Assembly (NCBI RefSeq): GCF_020151015.1
Contig: NZ_CP083747.1
Span: forward strand, 62,001-126,000
Origin: Pseudomonas sp. p1(2021b)
GTDB lineage: Bacteria > Pseudomonadota > Gammaproteobacteria > Pseudomonadales > Pseudomonadaceae
Reading direction: 5' to 3'
Length of the DNA: 64,000 bases
This document shows, in pieces, positions 18,745 to 27,253 of the stretch (within the stretch, counting starts at the first letter, position 1; each line of letters starts with the position of its first letter). The translations under genes were made by a program, and so were the position numbers. The notes below the pieces were generated by a model that was not told the DNA's origin, did no database searches, and saw only the letters and a program-made list of their open reading frames with translations.

Positions 18745-18775
18745 AGGTTACTTCCGTAGTCAAGTACGGAGTCAA
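18745..18775 (-). promoter_or_regulatory. merT promoter with MerR operator
   Basis: On the minus strand TTGACT (18775-18770), a 19-base spacer, TAACCT (18750-18745). The overlong 19-base spacer is the hallmark of MerR-controlled promoters. The dyad TCCGTA-N6-TACGGA at 18753-18770 lies between the two boxes. MerR bound here represses without mercury and untwists the DNA to activate with it; it also overlaps the merR promoter region. Confidence 0.93.
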
Positions 18776-18780
18776 GCAGT

Positions 18781-19200
18781 ATGGAAAACACTGTGGAAAG
18801 CCTGACCATCGGCGCCTTCGCCAAGGCGGCCGGGGTCAACGTGGAAACCATCCGGTTCTATCAACGCAAGGGGCTGTTGCCCGAACCGGACAAGCCCTAC
18901 GGCAGCATTCGCCGCTACGGCGAGGCGGACGTGGCCCGGGTGAAATTCGTCAAATCCGCGCAACGACTGGGCTTCAGCCTCGATGAGGTGGCCGGGCTGT
19001 TGCGATTGGATGACGGCGCTCACTGCGACGAAGCGCGCGTGCTCGCCGAGCAGAAGCTCGAGGATGTGCGGGGGAAACTCGCGGATCTGCGGCGGATCGA
19101 GTCGGTGTTGGCGCGGCTGGTTCACGATTGTTGTGCGAGCCACGGGACGGTTTCCTGTCCGCTGATCGTTTCGCTGCAGGGGGAAAAGGAACTGCGCTGA
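18781..19200 (+). CDS. merR: Mercury-responsive regulator MerR
   Basis: 139 residues. Helix-turn-helix [26 protein letters not shown], dimerisation helix, and mercury-binding cysteines at exactly 82, 117 and 126 as in classic MerR. Divergent from merT with the operator between them. A second MerR-type operator lies at 19607-19637. Confidence 0.97.
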   Translation: MENTVESLTIGAFAKAAGVNVETIRFYQRKGLLPEPDKPYGSIRRYGEADVARVKFVKSAQRLGFSLDEVAGLLRLDDGAHCDEARVLAEQKLEDVRGKLADLRRIESVLARLVHDCCASHGTVSCPLIVSLQGEKELR

Positions 19201-19268
19201 CTCCGCGCGTTAACCGAGGATTTCCCGATGCGTGAGGCACCTCCGGGGTCGGCTTGCGCTTGGCAAAA

Positions 19269-19293
19269 CAGCGGCGCTCATTGAGCGCCGCTG
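19269..19293 (+). terminator. Hairpin after merR
   Basis: CAGCGGCGCT (19269-19278) and AGCGCCGCTG (19284-19293) form a perfect 10-base stem with a 5-base loop. It lies 68 bases past the merR stop and between merR and the convergent small gene. No T-tract follows, so it may act in either direction. Confidence 0.5.
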
Positions 19294-19352
19294 AATGGCC
19301 AAAGGAGCACTTGCATAGGCCACAGGTTAGTACTGCATCAGCAGCTCATGTT

Positions 19353-19571
19353 CTACTTTGCAGGCGGACAGCCGGGCTGCGCCTCGACCCGGCCAGCCGC
19401 CGTGGCCCCCAGTTGCTCAATCTTCTTGGCGGTTTCCGCCACCAAGGCCGCCTCAGCCTTGTCGCGCATAGCGGCGATTCGCTCGATTGAACGGTCGCTC
19501 CCGCTCTCGGCCCATACGGTGGATGACAGCAGAGTCGCACCAACTATCAGCAGTAGTCTTAGGTATTTCAT
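19353..19571 (-). CDS. Small secreted protein, PtrA-like N-terminus, under a MerR-type operator
   Basis: 72 residues: signal peptide (MKYLRLLLIVGATLLSSTVWA), then AESGSDRSIERIAAMRDKAEA, which resembles the N-terminal domain of the small periplasmic PtrA family of Pseudomonas (metal-inducible, function unclear), and a C-terminal QPGCPPAK with the only cysteine. GAGGAGGC lies before the ATG. The MerR-type promoter at 19607-19637 points straight at it. It lies inside the transposon and so travels with the mer genes. The family call is tentative. Confidence 0.7.
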   Translation of the reverse strand: MKYLRLLLIVGATLLSSTVWAESGSDRSIERIAAMRDKAEAALVAETAKKIEQLGATAAGRVEAQPGCPPAK

Positions 19572-19606
19572 AACAGCCTCCTCTCGGGTTTTCTACCCAC
19601 GAGCCG

Positions 19607-19637
19607 ACTCTATCTCCGTAGTTAAGTACGGAATCAA
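19607..19637 (-). promoter_or_regulatory. Second MerR-type promoter/operator
   Basis: On the minus strand TTGATT (19637-19632), 19-base spacer, TAGAGT (19612-19607). The dyad TCCGTA-N6-TACGGA at 19615-19632 has the same half-sites and the same offset from both boxes as the merT operator. It reads into the small secreted-protein gene. Confidence 0.85.
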
Positions 19638-19690
19638 GGAGAGATGGAGATGAAGGTCCTGGATTATGGCGCTGAGAGGAAATGGCAGGG

Positions 19691-19728
19691 CTTAAGTGCA
19701 CTTTCTGTTCCGTTGCTCCCCAAACCCC
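19691..19728 (-). repeat. Right inverted repeat (IRR) of the Tn3-family transposon
   Basis: Reverse complement of the left repeat with one difference (AGCAACGG instead of AGCAATGG). Bases 19729-19733 (AATCT) differ from the left flank ATGAT, so no target duplication. Confidence 0.95.
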
Positions 19729-20012
19729 AATCTCGGCTCGCCCGCCGCCCTGCGCTGCAGGTAAATGTAAACACGAGCAAGCTGCATGGATTTCTGGTGA
19801 TTACCCACAACTCCGACGATACCGGCTACAAAATCCTGCTCCAGGACAAGGGCCACTCGGTACCAGTCAAAACGGTCGACAATGTCATCGTGCGTAAACT
19901 TGCCGCCACACTCGTTGAGCTGATCGATGACGGCACCAAGCGTGTCGAAATCCCTTCGCAGGGCCTGGCTACGAATGCTGTCATCGCAGGGGACTACCTG
20001 CTCAGTTCTTGA
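19729..20012 (+). pseudogene. Gene cut by the transposon: C-terminal part of an unknown plasmid protein
   Basis: From the transposon edge a frame stays open for 94 codons and ends at 20012, followed by a strong terminator. It contains KLHGFLVITHNSDDTGYKILL and IDDGTKRVEIPSQGLATNAVIAGDYLL. No start codon with a ribosome site lies inside the plasmid part, so the N-terminus has been lost. It is not the other half of the rep gene. Family unknown. Confidence 0.6.
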
Positions 20013-20024
20013 ACGTTCCACCTG

Positions 20025-20050
20025 ACCCACCGTTCGCGGTGGGTTTTTTA
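20025..20050 (+). terminator. Rho-independent terminator
   Basis: ACCCACCG TTCG CGGTGGGT followed by TTTTT, directly after the truncated gene. Confidence 0.9.
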
Positions 20051-20096
20051 TTGGGCGCTGCAAAGCATTCCCTCAGACCAAGATGAGGGTATACAA

Positions 20097-20891
20097 ATGA
20101 CCACTACCGTACAGTTCAACCACAGCTACAAGCCTCGCGGCCGCATTGTGTTTCGCCTAACCGGAGGAGGGGAGACGGCACTTGCCGGCGTGCTCCACTT
20201 CGACCCTGCCTTTGAAATCGCCGAGGGGGCCAGCTACCTGGCGCGAATCGGCGCCAGTGGGTTTGAGGTGTTCGATACTGTTGTCGACGCTGATCTACCT
20301 GCGTACCTGGCGCCCTACAATATCGATTACCACCTGCGTGCTTGCATCTGGCGGAAGCCTGTTGCCGACGGCACCCTAATGGTGAGATTCATCCGACAGT
20401 GGGCTGGCTGCCAGAGCTGGCTGGTCTATAGTTGCGCACCAGCGTCACCGATCAGCGCGGGTGCTTATTCGGCGACCGGCCATGCTTGGTTCGATGTGAC
20501 AAGGTTCGAACTCTCGCCCATCGCTGCACCGGCAGAAGAGGTGGGCCTAACCATGGCACAACTGACGACCATTCCCCCGGTATGGCCCGATTCGGATCGC
20601 GTACATCACGCGTTGTGCGCTATCCCTTTAAGCTGGCGCCCAGACTACCTGGCGTATTCGAAACTGCAGGTCGCCCTCGGCCGTGGTGAATTGAGTCGAG
20701 AGGAGTTCAAGGCACATGTGCTCAACCACGAGCGGCTGAGGCACCTATGGTCGAATCCTGGTGATGATTACTTAAATTACCTGGTGCACCTCGATGACCT
20801 GGGCGGCGTCCAGGAGGTTGGGCCGTACAACAGCCAGCAATTGCTTGAACGCAAGGAGCGGAGCCGTATGGCAATGCTCGCTGCACGCTGA
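20097..20891 (+). CDS. Unknown plasmid protein, 264 residues
   Basis: Starts MTTTVQFNHSYKPRGRIVFRL with GAGG upstream and ends before a strong terminator, so it is probably a single-gene unit. No signal peptide or membrane helix is visible. The middle is rich in aromatic residues and beta-type patches; the C-terminal third (YSKLQVALGRGELSREEFKAHVLNHERLRHLW) looks helical. I do not recognise the family. Confidence 0.75.
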   Translation: MTTTVQFNHSYKPRGRIVFRLTGGGETALAGVLHFDPAFEIAEGASYLARIGASGFEVFDTVVDADLPAYLAPYNIDYHLRACIWRKPVADGTLMVRFIRQWAGCQSWLVYSCAPASPISAGAYSATGHAWFDVTRFELSPIAAPAEEVGLTMAQLTTIPPVWPDSDRVHHALCAIPLSWRPDYLAYSKLQVALGRGELSREEFKAHVLNHERLRHLWSNPGDDYLNYLVHLDDLGGVQEVGPYNSQQLLERKERSRMAMLAAR

Positions 20892-20905
20892 AGGCAACGC
20901 TACCG

Positions 20906-20931
20906 ACCGGCCCTTGAGGCCGGTTTTTTTT
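20906..20931 (+). terminator. Rho-independent terminator
   Basis: ACCGGCC, 5-base loop, GGCCGGT and a run of T, 15 bases after the preceding stop codon. Confidence 0.9.
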
Positions 20932-20936
20932 CGGGC

Positions 20937-20967
20937 ACAAAAAACCGCTGACCTAGGTGGCCAGCGG
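20937..20967 (-). terminator. Terminator for the convergent gene
   Basis: CCGCTG (20945-20950) pairs with CAGCGG (20962-20967); the A-rich stretch at 20939-20944 gives a U-tract on the minus strand, on which the next gene ends at 20988. Confidence 0.75.
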
Positions 20968-20987
20968 TGGGGTATTGCGTTGGTACC

Positions 20988-21563
20988 TCATGCAGCAAGA
21001 TTGCGCGTCTGGAAAGTCACGTGGTCCATACAGGCAAACAAGCTTTGCGCTTTCTGCTGGAATAGGCACAGGGCGATTTGCTTGAAGTCAGTTTCTTCAT
21101 CCCTGCTCGGTGTTGATTCGAAGGAGAAGGTGACGGTACCGCCGTATTGGCCTCGGTTGTACAGCACCTCGATGTCAACCAGCGCAACGAGGCGGCCGCC
21201 TCGTTTGATGTGCCGTCCCTCGAACTTGTATTGCTGGTGCCGTAACAGGTCACGCCCCATCTCCACGGAGATAGGTTTAATCGTCGCAGCACCATCCTTC
21301 AGCAGGGTGATTTCGAAAACCTGCAGTGCCTCCTTCATGTCGAGCGCGCATTCCACAAACTCAGTGAGCTTGGGATGCAGGCCGAGTGAAGCCAGGTGTG
21401 TGCCGTTTTCGCGGATGACCCAAACGTATCGACCGCCGACCGTCCCAGTTTTGGTGAGGTGGAGCAGGTCAAACTGGTAAAAGTCTTGTTTGAATCCACG
21501 CAGAAGGCAGTCATCAGCCTCAACGATGGCACGCATTTGCTCAAACGCTGGTTGGAATTGCAT
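20988..21563 (-). CDS. Unknown protein, 191 residues
   Basis: The start at 21563 (MQFQPAFEQM) follows AGGAGAGACCCT closely; an upstream ATG at 21590 has no such site. It is mixed alpha/beta with no signal peptide and contains HLTKTGTVGGRYVWVIRENGTHLASLGLHP and GRLVALVDIEVLYNRGQYGG. No family recognised. It is the only minus-strand gene between 20.0 and 24.4 kb. Confidence 0.7.
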   Translation of the reverse strand: MQFQPAFEQMRAIVEADDCLLRGFKQDFYQFDLLHLTKTGTVGGRYVWVIRENGTHLASLGLHPKLTEFVECALDMKEALQVFEITLLKDGAATIKPISVEMGRDLLRHQQYKFEGRHIKRGGRLVALVDIEVLYNRGQYGGTVTFSFESTPSRDEETDFKQIALCLFQQKAQSLFACMDHVTFQTRNLAA

Positions 21564-21690
21564 AGGGTCTCTCCTAGAAAGGCTTTTCATGATGCAAGGA
21601 GATGTCCCACAGGCATGTAGAAGGTGGATTGTAGGGCTGTGTGGAGCATCCCCTGAAGTCAGTTAAACAACCAACTACCTGGTGCCCCTC

Positions 21691-22152
21691 ATGAACGATC
21701 CAAAAAGCTCCCTACAAGCGGTGGAAAGCCTTCTCAGTGCCGTCAACGCGCACGCCCGAGACCTCAACGACAAAGTATTACCTCCTGATGGGGATAGCTA
21801 CAACGAGCTCTTGCACTTGGTCACTGATCAGTTGAATGCGATTTTGGGCGCTGCCCAGGGCATCACTGCTGATCCTGCACCTGACACAGCGAGCGCTGTA
21901 GCTAAAGCGACTCAGGTGTGTGGTTCTCCTGTTGCCATCGTGCTGGATGCCATCGTCGGCCGGCTCTCCCTAGGCAATCTCCGGTCAATTCTCCAGGCCT
22001 ATGAGTGCTGCACCCAAGAGCAGCTCAACGGTAACGCAAACTCGCAGCAAATCGCTGGAAAAGCGCTCTCTGCAGCTATTTTGCGGGGTGTCGAGTCGAT
22101 GGTCGCAAGTGATCGACAACACCTTGAGCTACTGCTGGCGCCGCAAGCGTGA
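21691..22152 (+). CDS. Unknown helical protein, 153 residues
   Basis: MNDPKSSLQAVESLLSAVNAHARDLNDKV; mostly helical, acidic, no membrane segment. A GTG nine bases upstream could also start it; neither has a strong ribosome site. It ends before a clear terminator. Family unknown. Confidence 0.65.
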   Translation: MNDPKSSLQAVESLLSAVNAHARDLNDKVLPPDGDSYNELLHLVTDQLNAILGAAQGITADPAPDTASAVAKATQVCGSPVAIVLDAIVGRLSLGNLRSILQAYECCTQEQLNGNANSQQIAGKALSAAILRGVESMVASDRQHLELLLAPQA

Positions 22153-22168
22153 GCAGGTAACCCCACAG

Positions 22169-22192
22169 CCCGGCATTTGCCGGGTTTTTTTT
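22169..22192 (+). terminator. Rho-independent terminator
   Basis: CCCGGCA, short loop, TGCCGGG and eight T. Confidence 0.9.
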
Positions 22193-22353
22193 CGCCCGCA
22201 GGATGAGCGTGCTTCACTGCTGGCCCCAGATGAACATGGTGTACAAAGAAAACTAGCCTTATGTTTACGCGTTAAGTATCGATATGCTCTAAGATGCATG
22301 ACTCAATTGCTGCAAACACACAATGGCGCCGGAGCCTTAGGGAGGGACCCAGC

Positions 22354-22761
22354 ATGTGCAATCGGAATCTGATTGAAGAATGGTCGTGGGATGGATCATC
22401 GATCGACGGCATCAAACGCTTTGCTGCCGAGCTCGGAATCGGCCTGCAGAAATTCGTCGAGTCATTCTTCTGCGACGGATGGCCCGAGACAGTTCCAGAG
22501 CCGTACCGCGGGGTTGTTAAAGGGCCGATCAGTCGAGATTTCACGCAAGGGGAAAATAGCCTGGCAGGCCACCAAAACTACACCCACATCCTTGCAATCG
22601 ACCTTGCCGGCGCTGCACTCGTGATGGATATCACCGGCTGCCTGTACACCGATGGGGAAATACAAACCCTGGTCGAGCGCCCAGCGGCAGACGCGCTGGC
22701 CAAGGTGGACGAGTACCGTCTCGGAGGGTCTGCATATCGCCCGGAGGTGCGCGAAGCATGA
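22354..22761 (+). CDS. Unknown protein, 135 residues
   Basis: The start at 22354 (MCNRNLIEEWSWDG) is preceded by GGGAGGG. It overlaps the next gene by 4 bases (ATGA), so the two are an operon and their products may work together. The sequence has LGIGLQKFVESFF and YTHILAIDLAGAALVMDITGCLY. No known domain recognised. Confidence 0.7.
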   Translation: MCNRNLIEEWSWDGSSIDGIKRFAAELGIGLQKFVESFFCDGWPETVPEPYRGVVKGPISRDFTQGENSLAGHQNYTHILAIDLAGAALVMDITGCLYTDGEIQTLVERPAADALAKVDEYRLGGSAYRPEVREA

Positions 22762-23273
22762 ACTACTTGGAACGTGCAGCAGACGACGCAGGCTATCCCA
22801 ACCTCGACTTTGAAGATATGTATCAGAAGGGCCTCGCGTGCTTTCAGTGGGGCCTACCAAGGCCGTTGGTTCGCCAGGCATTCAAGTACGCATGTGCAGG
22901 GTGGACTGAGCGAGACCGCCCGATCTTGATGTGGCATGTCCGTGCATTCGTCTATGGGTTGTCCGGCCGCTGTGACGGGGGAATTCGAAAGCGCCTTGCG
23001 CCGGAGGACTACCAATGGCCAGTCCCCCCCGATCCGTCCTGGGAGCTTGTGGTGTGCACCTATCCCGACGGCACTTGTGAGCTTGACCTGGTTCATCCAG
23101 TGAGCGGCCGATTCTGGTCCGAGGACAACGGTTTTTTCGAACTCCCCACCGAGAAACGCACGTTGATGAACCCTATGTGGTTCAAGTCCATGGGTTTTGA
23201 CGTAATGCACATGCAGCCGGCGCTGCAGGTCCGTATAGGCGACCCTAAAAGACCCCATCTGAAGCTGGTGTGA
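22758..23273 (+). CDS. Unknown protein, 171 residues
   Basis: Second gene of the pair, coupled to the one before by ATGA. N-terminal half helical, C-terminal half beta-rich with PDPSWELVVCTYPDGTCELDL and MQPALQVRIGDPKRPHLKLV. No signal peptide. Family unknown. Confidence 0.7.
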   Translation: MNYLERAADDAGYPNLDFEDMYQKGLACFQWGLPRPLVRQAFKYACAGWTERDRPILMWHVRAFVYGLSGRCDGGIRKRLAPEDYQWPVPPDPSWELVVCTYPDGTCELDLVHPVSGRFWSEDNGFFELPTEKRTLMNPMWFKSMGFDVMHMQPALQVRIGDPKRPHLKLV

Positions 23274-23331
23274 TGTAGGGACCAGAGGACCTAATCGCAC
23301 CCCAGTTCCATTGACCTAGGAGATAACCGCT

Positions 23332-23622
23332 ATGACCGATCAAGTGATGCACATTTTCGCGCCCGACCAGTCCAAGATCACCCCGTTCATTACCAAAGTG
23401 GAGATGCTATTGGGCGGGATACCTCAGGTGATGTTCCCTGACGGCACCCTACAGTTCGCTGATCAGGACCAGCGGCCAGTGATTCTATTTTCGCCGCGGT
23501 TACCCGAGCCTGAGCTGGAAGAGTTCTGCCGCCTCAACATCAAGATGTACGAGCAGCATTACCAGCAGCACAAGGAAGCCATCGACAATTTTGAGACCCG
23601 GCCTATCACGCAGTTTTGGTGA
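23332..23622 (+). CDS. Small unknown protein, 96 residues
   Basis: Preceded by TAGGAG eight bases before the ATG. Contains MLLGGIPQVMFPDGTLQFADQDQRPVILFSP and a C-terminal helix. Likely same direction of transcription as the preceding pair. Family unknown. Confidence 0.65.
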   Translation: MTDQVMHIFAPDQSKITPFITKVEMLLGGIPQVMFPDGTLQFADQDQRPVILFSPRLPEPELEEFCRLNIKMYEQHYQQHKEAIDNFETRPITQFW

Positions 23623-23781
23623 TGCCCAGACCGTTGCCAGGCGGGTGGGCTAACCCAGCGGGCCAACTCGCCGTTGCAGCACTCGATCTTCCCAGGTCCA
23701 TGATCCCCGATCGCGCCATTGCCCGGATTTACCGCTCTGTGTTGCACATCTCCGGTTATACAGCCAACAGGAGATTTCCCA

Positions 23782-24441
23782 ATGCAACATTTTCAAAAAG
23801 CAGCAGTGGACCGCACCGATCGTCAAGCGATGATCAGCTTCCTGGCTGGCCATTATCGCTATGACACCATGAACTCTTGGAACCGCGCCACGAGCTACGC
23901 TCACTGCGTGAAGATCCATGCCCTTGGCCTGGATCGGGAGCAGACAGAGAAGGCCTTTGAGCTGCTCAATGTCGACTACTGGGATGACTTGTCTCTGGTG
24001 ATCGAGGACTTCGTCGTGGAAATGAATGGCGAGTTCACCATCAGCAGTAATGGCCGATCGAGCGGGTATCTGGTGCTCATGAAAAGCCAATGGGAATCCA
24101 CCGGCTATCAGTCCTACTGCAAAAGCTGCTCTCAGCGCAATTACCAAGCCTGTACCGAAGGTAACAATCGCTGCGGTCGCTGTGGCGCCGAGGGTGATGC
24201 AGGTCGTTTAAACTTCCAGCATCCACCCAAAACGCTTCGTGTCTCTGGCCAGGCGTTGGACCAGGATGAAGACTTCAACGAATGGTCTCTGGACCAGCTC
24301 GCGAACCGAGTAGAGGTCGTCGAGGCATTTGACAATGCTTGTGACAGTATCCGCTCAACCTTCATCGACATGCTGAGCCTGAACGTCGTCGAAGAAACAG
24401 TGCTCATTCCGCAGAAACGCTATGTGCTGAAGTCGGCATAG
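23782..24441 (+). CDS. Unknown protein with a central four-cysteine zinc site, 219 residues
   Basis: ATG 23782 (MQHFQKAAVDRTDRQAM) follows ACAGGAG; the longer version has no ribosome site. The centre has YCKSCSQRNYQAC...RCGRCGAEG, a probable zinc ribbon, and the C-terminal half is an acidic helical region. The fold suggests nucleic-acid or protein binding, but no family was recognised. Confidence 0.7.
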   Translation: MQHFQKAAVDRTDRQAMISFLAGHYRYDTMNSWNRATSYAHCVKIHALGLDREQTEKAFELLNVDYWDDLSLVIEDFVVEMNGEFTISSNGRSSGYLVLMKSQWESTGYQSYCKSCSQRNYQACTEGNNRCGRCGAEGDAGRLNFQHPPKTLRVSGQALDQDEDFNEWSLDQLANRVEVVEAFDNACDSIRSTFIDMLSLNVVEETVLIPQKRYVLKSA

Positions 24442-24505
24442 CACCTACGAACGCTCCATCCGCCGCTGGTCTTCGGACTGGCGGTTTTCTTTTGCCCAAA
24501 GAAAA

Positions 24506-24526
24506 GCCCCGACACATGGTCGGGGC
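24506..24526 (-). terminator. Terminator between convergent genes
   Basis: GCCCCGAC (24506-24513), 5-base loop, GTCGGGGC (24519-24526), with AAAGAAAA on the left that becomes a U-rich tract on the minus strand. It ends the gene at 24537. A second hairpin, CCGCC...GGCGG followed by TTTTC at 24460-24490, ends the plus-strand gene. Confidence 0.8.
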
Positions 24527-24536
24527 GGGTAGAGCG

Positions 24537-25394
24537 TTATACCTCCTCGGCATCAGCCTCAGGGTCTGCGATCAGCCGCAGCAAATCAGCGACAGGCAGA
24601 GAGCAGAGCTGGCGCATGTCGTCGTTCATGTCTTCCAGTCGTTGACGCAGGCCCTGGAGCAACTCGTGGAGCTGCTTTTTCTCCAGAAGGTTGACCGCCA
24701 TGACCAAGACTCGCCATACCAGCTCGGATTCTTCATCGAGAGTGTCGGTGCGTTTGCGAAGATCCGCGAAGAAATCGAGGATCTCACTGCTGTCCAGGTG
24801 GTCGTAGACGCAATCCGGACTCCAGGTGACCTCGGTACCGTAATCAGCCGCGAGCGCAGCCGTGACCTGGTCACGCAGTTGCGGCATCGAGGCCCAGTCC
24901 CATACGCCGAGTTGCGCGGCTTTGGTGAGTGTTTCCTGGACGGTGTTCAGCGTTGCAAGCATCTGCGGGAAGAGCAACCGTCGGACTGACTTCGAACCTT
25001 CCCAAACAGCTACCTGCAGGGCATTTTGCATGTTGGTTGGAGAGGACCCACGGCGATTAGCTTCCAGCAACAGCTCACGGAGCAAGGCATCGAGCTCGTT
25101 CGGCGTGCTGCAGTCGGGTTTGATTGTTGTCGTCTGCAGTAATTGCAGCGTGACCTCGCGGCCGTGAGCATCCAGGCAGTGGAACGTGTCGTCGACCCAG
25201 CGGCCAGCCGACAGTGCCTCAGCAGTGATCAGCGTCTCGCAGTTGCTCGACCACAACAGGCGAAGCAGGATGACTGTCGAACCTGATTGCTCGACCTCCG
25301 CAGTGCAGCGCGTGGTAAGCCCGGGCAGCGTCAGCTGCACGTGGGAGGCGCTGTGCAGCAGGTTGATGAAGCTGATGAGCGATACGTTGTTCAT
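24537..25394 (-). CDS. Unknown acidic protein, 285 residues
   Basis: The start at 25394 (MNNVSLISFINLLH) follows TTCAGGAG; the in-frame extension upstream has no ribosome site. A beta-rich N-terminal 100 residues is followed by a long helical, glutamate-rich region ending RLIADPEADAEEV. No enzyme motif is visible. The leader contains GCAAGTTCAAC, a string seen again at 27440 and 30672. Confidence 0.7.
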   Translation of the reverse strand: MNNVSLISFINLLHSASHVQLTLPGLTTRCTAEVEQSGSTVILLRLLWSSNCETLITAEALSAGRWVDDTFHCLDAHGREVTLQLLQTTTIKPDCSTPNELDALLRELLLEANRRGSSPTNMQNALQVAVWEGSKSVRRLLFPQMLATLNTVQETLTKAAQLGVWDWASMPQLRDQVTAALAADYGTEVTWSPDCVYDHLDSSEILDFFADLRKRTDTLDEESELVWRVLVMAVNLLEKKQLHELLQGLRQRLEDMNDDMRQLCSLPVADLLRLIADPEADAEEV

Positions 25395-25647
25395 GGCGAA
25401 CTCCTGAAAGTAGTTGAACTTGCCCTCAGGGATGCCACACACGCACGAATACCCCCCTCCCTTGTTCTGTGCTCTTGAAGCCGCCGGTCCCTCTCGGCCC
25501 GCAAAGCCGGCGCCAGGCACGCCCCCATTCTGTCAGTGAAAAAACCAGGCGAGTACAAATGTTCTCCACTACACTTCACCGACATGCAATTAACAGTCAG
25601 AGCAGGCCGACCTAGCTCCCGTCCATCCTGTACCTCCGGAGTCGCCC

Positions 25648-26706
25648 ATGAGCGCTACTGAAGACCTCTTCAAACCTGACAGTCCTTCTTGGAATGAACG
25701 GCCTAAGGAGACATTCGACCACTGGATCAGCCAGCAAGCGGGCAGAGGAACCTCAGCCCGCATTCGAATATCGTCCGCGGAGGTCTATCGCTCGCAGTGG
25801 GGCCGGTTTGTCGACTGGATTGAGCAAAAGAGCATTAAATTAGACGAAGTGGATGCAAGCGATATTTCAGACTTCCTTGATAGCCTAACCCCTGAGATCG
25901 AGAAGAACGAAAAGCGAGTTAACAATAGGCCGCAGCGCGACCGGTACCGCAAGCTAATACAACGAGTGTTGGCCGACCTGTTCAAGGAAAAGGAAGAGCC
26001 AGGTTTCCTCAACCCGGCGGCGCAGGCGTTGAGGGCTGAAGGGGTCAAATGGAAGGATGTCGACGGCAACCTGCCTACCAGCTTTCTGCGGCCCCAGGAA
26101 GCCGAGCTGCTGGCCAATCACCTGGTGGCGCCGCTGACGGCACAGAACGAGCGGGGGCGGTGGCGCGAGGCGCGGGATCGGGCGATGGTGGGTCTGTGCG
26201 TGGGGGCCGGGCTCAAGGTGCAGGACATCGTCGGCCTGACTGTTAATTGCATCACCCCGCAAGCCGCCCCATGGATCACCCTTTCCTATGCGGATTCGAA
26301 GTTCGAGCACCGGACCAAGCCGTTTGACTACGCCGCCCGGGCGCTGGCCACCTGGTTGCACATCCGCCAGCAGGCCGGTACCGAGGGCGACCTGGTATTC
26401 CCCAGCGACATCACGCCGGTGATCAAGAACGGTCGCAAAATCACCTCGATCAACCCGTCGACGGTGAACCGGATCACCGAGGCCGTGATCGTCGAGTCTG
26501 GGGTGAAGGCCATTCGCGATCCTGAGCATCGAGCTAGCCCGCAGACCCTGCGTAATACGTTTGCGGCTGAGCTGTTCGAAAGAGGGGAAACGCCGGCCCT
26601 GGTGGCGGAGTGGATGGGCTTTGCACAGCCCGTGTCGGCCGAGAGGCTTTATGAGTCCTGGAAGCTGTGGCGGCAGACCATCAAAGGCACAGAACAAGGG
26701 GAGTAA
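25648..26706 (+). CDS. Tyrosine-recombinase/integrase relative with altered catalytic residues
   Basis: 352 residues. An N-terminal SAM-like DNA-binding region (SAEVYRSQWGRFVDWIEQK...DISDFLDSL) and a C-terminal catalytic fold (RDRAMVGLCVGAGLKVQDIVGL, SPQTLRNTFAAELFERG, AEWMGFAQPVSAERLYESW). Compared with the canonical R-H-R-H-Y set, the first Arg appears as Lys, the His before LR as Gln, the second Arg is kept, the second His is Phe, and the Tyr (near residue 335) is kept. It could be a weak recombinase or a DNA-binding relative. A single gene with convergent neighbour downstream. Confidence 0.8.
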   Translation: MSATEDLFKPDSPSWNERPKETFDHWISQQAGRGTSARIRISSAEVYRSQWGRFVDWIEQKSIKLDEVDASDISDFLDSLTPEIEKNEKRVNNRPQRDRYRKLIQRVLADLFKEKEEPGFLNPAAQALRAEGVKWKDVDGNLPTSFLRPQEAELLANHLVAPLTAQNERGRWREARDRAMVGLCVGAGLKVQDIVGLTVNCITPQAAPWITLSYADSKFEHRTKPFDYAARALATWLHIRQQAGTEGDLVFPSDITPVIKNGRKITSINPSTVNRITEAVIVESGVKAIRDPEHRASPQTLRNTFAAELFERGETPALVAEWMGFAQPVSAERLYESWKLWRQTIKGTEQGE

Positions 26707-26755
26707 GTGGGCTAGGCAGAGGCGTGACCACCTCCGCCCAAAGGGCAGCAGACGC

Positions 26756-27253
26756 TTACGCGGACTGAGGAGCCTCGGCCTCCACGTCGCACACGCTGAT
26801 GTGCACGTGGCCAACGGCAGAGGCATTCAGAGCGATGCGGACTTCGCGGCAAACATCCTCATAGTAGGCGTCCCGCACTTCACGGAAGGCCGAGAACAAT
26901 GTGAAGAGGCCAATCATAGGAACTAGCAGGTATCGCGCCACCTCAATGATTTTGGTCAACCCCGCAGTGATCTCAGCAGGACTAGCAGACTGCAACGCAA
27001 AAAGTGCTCTGGTGACTGCTTCGGGCTCCAACAATGTCGCAAGCAGCACTAAAGCGAAAACGGCCGTTGGCAAGGCTGCAAGGGCTCCGCGCAGGGTTCG
27101 AGTCAAGGCGCCCATCACAACGATCAGGGCTTTGACGTACGTCCGAGGATCTCGCCGCACGCGGCTTCGCATCTCCTGGTACTTCTCCATCGAGAGAGAA
27201 CCCACCCCTACACCGTTGACCTCCACCGTGACTTGCTTCTCGCTCATGCTCAT
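26756..27253 (-). CDS. Small membrane protein of unknown function
   Basis: 165 residues. An N-terminal soluble part (KQVTVEVNGVGVGSLSMEKYQEMRSRVRRDPRTY), then two or three hydrophobic segments (LIVVMGALTR..., LPTAVFALVLLATLL, YLLVPMIGLFTLFSAF) and a soluble tail. No family recognised. GGAG lies before the start. Confidence 0.65.
   Translation of the reverse strand: MSMSEKQVTVEVNGVGVGSLSMEKYQEMRSRVRRDPRTYVKALIVVMGALTRTLRGALAALPTAVFALVLLATLLEPEAVTRALFALQSASPAEITAGLTKIIEVARYLLVPMIGLFTLFSAFREVRDAYYEDVCREVRIALNASAVGHVHISVCDVEAEAPQSA

Noticed and set aside
19644..20012. 122-residue frame starting inside the transposon as a real gene
   Set aside because: Its first 28 codons come from transposon DNA and the inverted repeat; only the part after 19728 shows protein-like character, as the tail of a cut gene.
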